Positions 1-3,559 of a DNA stretch of 5,466 nucleotides are shown here, piece after piece. The notes beneath the pieces were generated by a model. It made no database searches. It was given only the letters and a program-made list of their open reading frames with translations, and was not told the DNA's origin. The position numbers and the translations under genes were made by a program. Positions within the stretch are counted from its first letter, which is position 1. Each line of letters starts with the position of its first letter. Source of the DNA: Candidatus Altarchaeales archaeon (GTDB lineage: Archaea > Altiarchaeota > Altiarchaeia > IMC4 > QMZM01); NCBI GenBank assembly GCA_003663115.1, contig QMZJ01000090.1:1-5466 (forward strand). The letters run 5' to 3'.

Positions 1-21
1 AGTTAGCCGACGACTAAGGTG
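1..21. repeat. 21-nt direct repeat R1, copy 1
   Basis: These first 21 bases recur exactly at 97-117, a period of 96 bp. The core reads GCCGACGACTAAGGTG. In both copies the last three bases (GTG) are also the first bases of a hairpin stem (19-46 here, 115-144 for the other copy). The repeat starts at the window edge, so a longer array may continue upstream. I do not recognise a named family. Confidence 0.85.
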
Positions 22-46
22 TGGCATGCGCTTCGCTTAGCCACAC
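19..46. repeat. Hairpin H1 (GTGTGGC / GCCACAC)
   Basis: A perfect 7-bp inverted repeat, GTGTGGC at 19-25 and GCCACAC at 40-46, encloses a 14-nt loop that begins ATGCGCT and ends CTTA. The loop can form a further small GCG/CGC stem. The hairpin shares loop ends and closing pairs with the one at 539-573 just before the PHP gene. It could be a structured RNA element or a palindromic intergenic repeat; the sequence alone does not decide. Confidence 0.7.
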
Positions 47-91
47 ATAACAAATAAAATTAACAAGATTAAGCTCATGATGTCATTGCTT
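47..91. repeat. 45-nt direct repeat R2, copy 1
   Basis: Identical over 45 nt to 217-261. The second copy ends 3 bp before the tRNA-Arg gene, so the repeat spans the place where the tRNA promoter must lie. It is AT-rich at its 5' side (AAATAAAATTAAC) and ends in CATGATGTCATTGCTT. This copy is followed not by a tRNA but by a small GTCGG/CCGAC hairpin and the second R1 repeat. It may therefore be a duplicated promoter driving a different short transcript, or a dead relic. Confidence 0.85.
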
Positions 92-107
92 GTCGGAGTT
101 AGCCGAC
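92..107. repeat. Small hairpin GTCGG / CCGAC
   Basis: GTCGG at 92-96 pairs with CCGAC at 103-107 across a 6-nt loop, AGTTAG. It sits immediately after the first copy of the promoter-like R2 repeat, at the position a tRNA occupies after the second copy. It overlaps the second R1 repeat (97-117). At the start of the window only the 3' half of this structure is visible. Confidence 0.5.
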
Positions 108-117
108 GACTAAGGTG
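97..117. repeat. 21-nt direct repeat R1, copy 2
   Basis: Exact second copy of the repeat at 1-21. It again runs directly into a GTG-initiated hairpin (115-144), but with a different stem and loop. The combination of a constant 21-nt part with a variable hairpin is what links the two units. Confidence 0.85.
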
Positions 118-144
118 CGTTTCGCCCTTCGGGCTCAAGCGCAC
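115..144. repeat. Hairpin H2 (GTGCG / CGCAC with inner GCCC / GGGC)
   Basis: The outer stem is GTGCG at 115-119 with CGCAC at 140-144. The inner stem is GCCC at 124-127 with GGGC at 131-134 around TTC, with an internal loop between the two stems. It follows the second R1 repeat just as H1 follows the first. The base of the stem keeps the GTG/CAC closing pairs seen in H1 and in the hairpin at 173-200. Confidence 0.6.
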
Positions 145-160
145 TTAATATGATCTCATG

Positions 161-174
161 ACTGGGTATCCAGT
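161..174. repeat. Short hairpin ACTGG / CCAGT
   Basis: A 5-bp perfect inverted repeat (161-165 with 170-174) around the loop GTAT. Its last two bases overlap the first bases of the next hairpin (173-200), so the two could compete as alternative structures. Nothing else marks its role. Confidence 0.4.
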
Positions 175-200
175 GGGGCCGAATGGAATGAATGCCCCAC
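173..200. repeat. Hairpin H3 (GTGGGGC / GCCCCAC)
   Basis: A perfect 7-bp stem, GTGGGGC at 173-179 and GCCCCAC at 194-200, with a 14-nt loop. It has the same stem length, loop length and closing GTG/CAC as H1, but a different stem interior and loop. It lies 17 bp before the second R2 copy, while H1 directly abuts the first. It is probably a diverged member of the same hairpin family. Confidence 0.6.
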
Positions 201-216
201 ATTTAGCCAGCCTTTA

Positions 217-261
217 ATAACAAATAAAATTAACAAGATTAAGCTCATGATGTCATTGCTT
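217..261 (+). promoter_or_regulatory. R2 copy 2; probable tRNA-Arg promoter region
   Basis: This 45-nt stretch is identical to 47-91 and ends 3 bp before the tRNA. The AT-rich segment AAATAAAATT (222-231) lies about 35-40 bp before the mature tRNA 5' end. That is a plausible place for an archaeal TATA box giving a transcript with a short leader. No strong TTTATATA-type box is visible, so the exact element is uncertain; the placement next to the tRNA is the main argument. Confidence 0.5.
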
Positions 262-264
262 TGG

Positions 265-338
265 GGGCCCGTGGGGTAGTTGGGATATCCTGGGGGACTT
301 CGGATCCCCTGACCCGGGTTCGAATCCCGGCGGGTCCG
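265..338 (+). tRNA. tRNA-Arg, anticodon UCG
   Basis: A full cloverleaf folds. The acceptor stem is GGGCCCG (265-271) with CGGGTCC (331-337), containing one G-U pair, and the discriminator is G338. In the D arm, G10-U25, G11-C24 and G12-C23 pair and U13-U22 is the mismatch often seen in archaea; the loop contains GG at 282-283. The anticodon stem is GGGGA (293-297) with TCCCC (305-309), and the loop CTTCGGA gives anticodon TCG at 300-302, so Arg decoding CGA and probably CGG. The variable loop is 4 nt. The T arm is CCGGG / TTCGAAT / CCCGG (314-330). The CCA end is not encoded, as usual in archaea, and there is no intron. The T-loop-to-acceptor part and the trailer are duplicated at 449-516. 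CGN codons are a minority among Arg codons in the neighbouring genes. Confidence 0.93.
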
Positions 339-388
339 TTTCAAGCTTTTCTTTCAAAAAGAAAACCTTGATCAAAAGAAAAGGAATT
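319..388. repeat. Direct repeat R3 copy 1 (tRNA 3' end plus trailer)
   Basis: From the TTCGA of the tRNA T-loop through the acceptor stem and about 50 bp of trailer, this sequence recurs at 449-516. The block 331-381 is exactly identical to 460-510. Outside it the copies differ by one substitution (C328 versus G457) and two one-base deletions in the second copy. A repeat that begins in a tRNA T-loop and covers its 3' end is the usual form of an integrase attachment site, but no integrase gene or element body is present here. Confidence 0.85.
341..371 (+). terminator. Trailer hairpin after tRNA-Arg, possible terminator
   Basis: TCAAG-C-TTTTCTTT (341-354) pairs with AAAGAAAA-C-CTTGA (358-371) around the loop CAA. 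This gives 13 base pairs with a single C-C mismatch, starting 2 nt after the tRNA. The T-rich 5' arm on the coding strand would fit archaeal termination, which depends on oligo-T tracts more than on hairpins. The same structure is present unchanged in the second repeat copy (470-500). It could equally be a mobile palindromic element or an integration-site feature. Confidence 0.45.
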
Positions 389-415
389 TCCGGGGGCTAA
401 GGGAGAGGTGGGTTG

Positions 416-448
416 ATAAGGGGGAGAACCGTAGGTTCTCACACTTAT
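416..448. repeat. Long hairpin between the two R3 copies
   Basis: ATAAG (416-420) pairs with CTTAT (444-448) and GAGAACC (424-430) with GGTTCTC (434-440). The two stems are separated by a 3x3 internal loop and closed by the loop GTA. It occupies the 3' half of the 60-bp spacer between the duplicated tRNA ends and stops where the second copy starts. No coding sequence is visible in the spacer. Confidence 0.65.
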
Positions 449-516
449 TTCGATCCGGGCGGGTCCGTTTCAAGCTTTTCTTTCAAAAAGAAAACCTTGA
501 TCAAAAGAAAGGAATT
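449..516. repeat. Direct repeat R3 copy 2 (truncated tRNA-Arg 3' end)
   Basis: Second copy of 319-388: T-loop remnant TTCGATCC, acceptor 3' strand CGGGTCC, discriminator G, and the whole AT-rich trailer hairpin. The 5' three quarters of a tRNA are absent, so this cannot be a functional tRNA. It is either an attachment-site remnant or the 3' half of a decayed tandem tRNA copy. Confidence 0.85.
470..500. repeat. Second copy of the AT-rich trailer hairpin
   Basis: Same 31-nt structure as 341-371, with TCAAG and TTTTCTTT pairing with AAAGAAAA and CTTGA. Its sequence is unchanged between the copies while the tRNA-derived part has begun to drift. That could mean the hairpin is under constraint, or simply that the duplication is recent. 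Confidence 0.6.
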
Positions 517-530
517 CGCTTCGCGAATTC
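512..530. repeat. Hairpin GAATTCGC / GCGAATTC
   Basis: A perfect 8-bp inverted repeat (512-519 with 523-530) around TTC. It begins inside the end of the second R3 copy and lies about 55 bp before the PHP gene. No T-tract follows it on the plus strand. Confidence 0.6.
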
Positions 531-538
531 AATAGCGG

Positions 539-573
539 GTGCGACATGCGCTCCTTCAACCACTTAGTCGCAT
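539..573. repeat. Hairpin H4 (GTGCGAC / GTCGCAT) before the PHP gene
   Basis: GTGCGAC (539-545) pairs with GTCGCAT (567-573), the outermost pair being G-U. The loop is 21 nt and begins ATGCGCT and ends CTTA, exactly as in H1, with a longer middle. The flank that follows (ATAGAACAAGAAAATG) also resembles the ATAACAAATAAAAT after H1. It ends 11 bp before the PHP start codon, so it would lie in or just upstream of the mRNA leader. Confidence 0.6.
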
Positions 574-584
574 AGAACAAGAAA

Positions 585-1202
585 ATGAAAATCGATATCC
601 ACACACACTCCAGTTATTCCGACGGTGCCAACACCCCCGGGGAGATGGTCAGGTATGCAAAGAAGATTGGTCTGGATGGTATCGCCATCACCGATCACAA
701 TGTGATTGACGGTGCTATTAAGGCCCTGAGATATAATTCAGAGAATTTTACTGTGATTCCTGGAATCGAGGTTTCTTCGAAGGAGGGGCACATCCTGGGG
801 TTGGGTATCACTGAGTTGATAGAGCGGGCAATTCCAGCAGAGGAGGTGGTGGAGAGAATACATGAGTTAGGAGGTATTGCAATCGCTGCGCATCCGTATG
901 ATAGATTCAGGTCCGGTGTCGGTGATCTCCTTTATAAGATAGATTTTGATGCCGTAGAGGTGATTAATGGCCGTACACTTTTAACTACAAGGGATATGAC
1001 AAAAATCGCGAAGAATATAAAACTGCCTAAGGTGGGAGGGAGTGACGCCCACTCTCTGGATGAACTGGGTAGTGTTTCAATAGTCGTTGATAATGATCCA
1101 ATTGAATCGATATTGAAGGGAAACGTCGAGATAGTTGCCGACGTGAAGAAACTGAGGGTTCTGGCGGGTTTTCTCAAGAGGAGAATAAGGGGTTTTTTAT
1201 GA
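585..1202 (+). CDS. PHP-domain metal-dependent phosphoesterase
   Basis: A 205-aa soluble protein of the PHP superfamily, whose small stand-alone members hydrolyse phosphoesters using a multi-metal centre. The expected ligand motifs are in order: HTH (H6, H8) with D13, TDH (D37, H38), GIEVSS (E62) with H69, AHP (H103) and GSDAH (D154, H156). The length matches a single PHP domain with its C-terminal segment, and there is no polymerase or histidinol-phosphatase extension. The ATG at 585 is chosen because the HTH motif begins at residue 6, leaving no room for a later start. No Shine-Dalgarno is visible, so the transcript may be leaderless. The hairpin at 539-573 lies just upstream. The stop codon overlaps an ATG (ATGA) that opens an 11-codon mini-ORF leading to asd, so the two genes are probably cotranscribed. 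The natural substrate cannot be read from the sequence. The last 15 or so residues are Lys/Arg-rich. Confidence 0.9.
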   Translation: MKIDIHTHSSYSDGANTPGEMVRYAKKIGLDGIAITDHNVIDGAIKALRYNSENFTVIPGIEVSSKEGHILGLGITELIERAIPAEEVVERIHELGGIAIAAHPYDRFRSGVGDLLYKIDFDAVEVINGRTLLTTRDMTKIAKNIKLPKVGGSDAHSLDELGSVSIVVDNDPIESILKGNVEIVADVKKLRVLAGFLKRRIRGFL

Positions 1203-1230
1203 GTTTCTGCATAAGTTATTATACCCTAAG

Positions 1231-2283
1231 ATGAAACTGAAGGTAGGTATATTGGGGGCTACGGGGATGGTCGGGCAGAGATTTATAGAGCAGTTAAAGG
1301 GCCACCCCTGGTTTGAAATAGAGGCTTTATTTGCATCCGAGAGAAGTGCCGGTAAAAAATACTCCGATGCAGCGAGCTGGTATCTAACCAGCAGGATTCC
1401 CTCCGATGTATCGGAGATGGTCATTGAGAAGATAGATACTAAGGTTATTGATAGGTGTAACTTAGATCTTATATTCTCGGCAATACCCTCTGATATAGCA
1501 AGGAGGGTGGAGGGCAGCTTTGCCGAGTACATACCCGTTTTCTCGAATACCGCCACCTATAGAATGGAGGATGATGTGCCCCTGGTTATTCCCGAGGTAA
1601 ATCCCGATCATCTCGAACTGATTAAAATTCAAAAAGAAAACAGAGGGTGGAATGGGTTTATAGTTACGAATCCAAACTGTACATCCATTGGTTTGGTAAT
1701 ACCCTTAAAGCCAATCCTGGATGAGCTCGGGATCTCGTGGGTCAATGTTGCAACGATGCAGGCCCTCTCTGGAGCGGGTTACGCGGGGGTTCCCTCCATG
1801 GCGATCGTGGATAATGTAATCCCATTTATACGGAATGAGGAGGAGAAGGCAGAACTCGAGGGTTTGAAAATACTTGGTAAACTAAAGGAAAATAGGATAG
1901 AATTCGCAGATTTTTATATATCTGCCTCCTGCAACAGGGTAATGGTCAGGGACGGTCATACGGAGGCCGTTTTTGTAAAGACAAAGAGGGATTTTAGTAC
2001 TGATCGGGTTAAGGAGGTATTTTCCGAATTTAAGGGAGAGCCTCAGAGACTCAGACTTCCGACCGCGCCGGAGAGACCCATTGTCGTGATGGATAAAGAG
2101 GATCGGCCTCAACCACTCTTTGATAGAGACCTCGGGGCGGGAATGAGCGTTTCTGTCGGAAGAATCAGAAGGAAGAGAAAGAAGCTGTTAACATTTATCT
2201 GTCTTAGCCATAATACGATAAGAGGAGCTGCCGGGGCAAGCATCCTTAATGCGGAACTGGCGCGCGAAAAAAAATTGATCTGA
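1231..2283 (+). CDS. asd: Aspartate-semialdehyde dehydrogenase
   Basis: This 350-aa enzyme reduces aspartyl-4-phosphate with NAD(P)H to aspartate semialdehyde, the branch-point precursor of threonine, methionine, isoleucine and lysine, in the cytoplasm. The N-terminal Rossmann fold shows GATGMVGQ at 9-16. The catalytic cysteine is C150 in TNPNCTS, followed by SGAGYAGVPSM at 180-190. The catalytic histidine is H243 in RDGHTEAV, and the C-terminal SHNTIRGAAGASILNAE is typical of the family. Length and motifs fit the archaeal/fungal type rather than the common bacterial type. The start is fixed by the nucleotide-binding motif at residue 9. The gene begins 28 bp after the PHP gene, bridged by a mini-ORF, and ends 8 bp before the rhomboid gene, so an operon is likely. 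No good ribosome-binding site is visible. Together with the aminotransferase at 3553 it could supply two steps of aspartate-family synthesis; no aspartate kinase is in the window. Confidence 0.95.
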   Translation: MKLKVGILGATGMVGQRFIEQLKGHPWFEIEALFASERSAGKKYSDAASWYLTSRIPSDVSEMVIEKIDTKVIDRCNLDLIFSAIPSDIARRVEGSFAEYIPVFSNTATYRMEDDVPLVIPEVNPDHLELIKIQKENRGWNGFIVTNPNCTSIGLVIPLKPILDELGISWVNVATMQALSGAGYAGVPSMAIVDNVIPFIRNEEEKAELEGLKILGKLKENRIEFADFYISASCNRVMVRDGHTEAVFVKTKRDFSTDRVKEVFSEFKGEPQRLRLPTAPERPIVVMDKEDRPQPLFDRDLGAGMSVSVGRIRRKRKKLLTFICLSHNTIRGAAGASILNAELAREKKLI

Positions 2284-2291
2284 TGAGTTGA

Positions 2292-2966
2292 ATGTTTCCA
2301 GTAAAAGATGACAATCCGACATCAACAGTACCCTGGGTTACCTATGGGATTATTATTCTCAATCTTCTGGTCTTCGGGTATGAGATGTCTTTATCCTTAG
2401 ATGAGAAGGCCCTGATCAATTTCTTTGATACCTATGGGTTAATCCCAGAGAAGATTGTCAATGGGCAGAGTCTATTCTCCCTCTTTACATCGATGTTCAT
2501 TCACGGTGGATTTATGCATATTTTCGGTAATATGCTCTATCTGTATATCTTTGGGAATAATATAGAGGACATAATGGGGCATAGGAGATTTATCTTGTTT
2601 TATCTTCTTTGTGGAATGGCGGCCTCTGGCTTGCAGATATCGATAAATCCTCATTCAACAGTGCCCAATATAGGGGCATCGGGCGCAATAGCGGGGGTGC
2701 TTGGAGCGTATCTCCTGACGTTTCCAGGGGCTAAGGTGCATACACTGATCTTCTTCGGGTATTTTGTCCGATGGGTCAAGCTTCCGGCATTATTCGTCCT
2801 CGGATTCTGGTTTATCATTCAGTTATTCTCGGGTATCGGGTCTCTGGGATATATGACGGCAGACGCTGGAGGAATAGCCTTTTTTGCCCATATAGGTGGC
2901 TTCGTTGCTGGGGCCCTTTTAGTTCTAATTTTCAATAAAAAGAAGAGACGATTTTTAGGCATGTGA
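2292..2966 (+). CDS. Rhomboid-family intramembrane serine protease
   Basis: A 224-aa polytopic membrane protein with about six hydrophobic segments. Rhomboids cleave transmembrane helices of other proteins using a Ser-His dyad buried in the membrane. The catalytic serine is S130 in GASGAIAG and the catalytic histidine is H200 in FAHIGGFVAG. The family motif HGGFMHIFGN (H71, H76, N80) lies at the end of the first loop region and would form the oxyanion pocket. The N-terminus MFPVKDDNP followed by a helix is typical of prokaryotic members and supports this start. The C-terminus ends in a basic NKKKRR cluster, which suggests it faces the cytoplasm. It starts 8 bp after the asd stop, with an ATG-AGT-TGA triplet run directly abutting its ATG, suggesting translation coupled to asd. 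Substrate unknown; a role tied to asd is not implied beyond shared transcription. Confidence 0.93.
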   Translation: MFPVKDDNPTSTVPWVTYGIIILNLLVFGYEMSLSLDEKALINFFDTYGLIPEKIVNGQSLFSLFTSMFIHGGFMHIFGNMLYLYIFGNNIEDIMGHRRFILFYLLCGMAASGLQISINPHSTVPNIGASGAIAGVLGAYLLTFPGAKVHTLIFFGYFVRWVKLPALFVLGFWFIIQLFSGIGSLGYMTADAGGIAFFAHIGGFVAGALLVLIFNKKKRRFLGM

Positions 2967-2972
2967 TTTCCA

Positions 2973-2984
2973 TTTCTATATATG
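2973..2984 (+). promoter_or_regulatory. TATA-like box upstream of the Lrp/AsnC gene
   Basis: TTTCTATATATG lies 25-36 bp before the ATG at 3009, in the 42-bp gap after the rhomboid gene. This is the strongest TATA-like sequence in the intergenic spaces. At the usual 25-27 bp spacing transcription would begin close to the start codon. The gene may therefore have its own promoter and a very short leader. Confidence 0.45.
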
Positions 2985-2998
2985 CCATTAAATTCCTT

Positions 2999-3003
2999 GG
3001 TGG
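2999..3003 (+). promoter_or_regulatory. Ribosome-binding site GGTGG for the Lrp/AsnC gene
   Basis: GGTGG sits 5 nt before the ATG at 3009 and matches the archaeal anti-Shine-Dalgarno region. It supports that start. It would only be used on a transcript beginning upstream, for example read-through from the rhomboid gene, since the nearby TATA-like box predicts a start further downstream. Confidence 0.5.
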
Positions 3004-3008
3004 TTTGA

Positions 3009-3503
3009 ATGAGTAAAAAGGATATAGATAACGAGATACTAAAACTCCTCGAGAACGATGCCAGAATCTCGCTCTCTGAGATGTCCACCATGCTCGATAT
3101 TGATGAGGAAGAGATTAAAAATAGGATAGATAGATTAAAAAAGACGGGGATTATAAGAAAATTCGGGACGAGTATAAACTGGAAAAAGGCAGGAGAACAT
3201 CGAGTACTCTCTGTTATACAGGTCAAGGTAGTACCACAGCAGAGGGCGGGCTTCTCGAAAATCTGTAAAGAAATCTCGAAGGATTCACGGGTAAAGGACC
3301 TATTCGTTGCAACTGGCGAATACGATCTGATCCTGCTGGTAGAGGCAACAGATATAGATGAGATAAGCAAATTCGTGACAGAGAAATTGGCTCCCAAGAG
3401 GGAGGTGGTCGGTACGTATACGCATATCGTTTTGGAAGAATACAAACGTGATGGCGTTATTTCATTTGATGACGGGGTGGGGAGATTGAAGATCAGTATC
3501 TGA
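3009..3503 (+). CDS. Lrp/AsnC-family transcriptional regulator
   Basis: A 164-aa DNA-binding regulator. Residues 4-55 form the winged helix-turn-helix (IDNEILKLLENDARISLSEM, then a recognition helix around EEEIKNRIDRLKKTGII), as in Lrp/AsnC proteins. Residues 66-147 form the ligand-sensing and oligomerising RAM domain, with the conserved turn ATGEYDL at 101-107. These proteins usually bind DNA as dimers to octamers and respond to amino acids; the ligand cannot be predicted here. The length is normal, with a 15-residue tail after the RAM domain. It has its own GGTGG ribosome-binding site and a TATA-like box. The aminotransferase starts 49 bp downstream, and inverted repeats lie across that gap, so regulation of the aminotransferase or itself is a reasonable inference. 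It might belong to the subgroup that feeds amino acid levels back onto aminotransferase expression. Confidence 0.92.
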   Translation: MSKKDIDNEILKLLENDARISLSEMSTMLDIDEEEIKNRIDRLKKTGIIRKFGTSINWKKAGEHRVLSVIQVKVVPQQRAGFSKICKEISKDSRVKDLFVATGEYDLILLVEATDIDEISKFVTEKLAPKREVVGTYTHIVLEEYKRDGVISFDDGVGRLKISI

Positions 3504-3504
3504 T
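3492..3504. promoter_or_regulatory. Inverted repeat ATCAG-TAT-CTGAT at the end of the Lrp gene
   Basis: A perfect 5-bp palindrome with a 3-bp centre that overlaps the stop codon of the Lrp/AsnC gene. Lrp-family proteins bind imperfect palindromes of about 13-15 bp, so it is a candidate operator 49 bp before the aminotransferase start. It could also be chance. Confidence 0.25.
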
Positions 3505-3540
3505 GAGATTGTCTTTCTGATATTTCGATAGAATACCAAC

Positions 3541-3559
3541 AGATCAACTAAAATGATCT
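3541..3559. promoter_or_regulatory. Inverted repeat AGATCA-N7-TGATCT over the aminotransferase start
   Basis: AGATCA (3541-3546) and TGATCT (3554-3559) flank 7 bp and cover the ATG at 3553. A regulator bound here would cover the transcription or translation start, particularly if the message is leaderless. A weak TATA-like TGATATTT at 3518-3525 lies about 30 bp before the ATG. Binding by the adjacent Lrp/AsnC protein is inference. Confidence 0.35.

Noticed and set aside
1..261. CRISPR array
   Set aside because: The 21-nt repeat occurs only twice and the 45-nt repeat only twice, with spacings of 96 and 170 bp and hairpins rather than unique spacers between; no cas genes are present.
156..344. 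Minus-strand 62-codon frame across the tRNA
   Set aside because: It is mostly the antisense of the tRNA-Arg gene and its promoter repeat. The DSNPGQGIRSPPGYPNYP-type translation is the usual artefact of a reversed tRNA.
1193..1198. TTTTTT tract as a terminator of the PHP gene
   Set aside because: It is inside the last codons of the PHP gene, only about 30 bp before the coupled asd start, so termination here would separate genes that otherwise look cotranscribed.
1197..1556. Minus-strand frame of 119 codons opposite asd
   Set aside because: Asd in this region has its nucleotide-binding motif and codon use typical of the neighbours; the antisense frame has no domain signal.
2819..3547. Minus-strand 242-codon open frame
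   Set aside because: It lies antisense to the end of the rhomboid gene and the whole Lrp/AsnC gene, both well supported. Its translation is Ser/Ile-rich with no recognisable motif.
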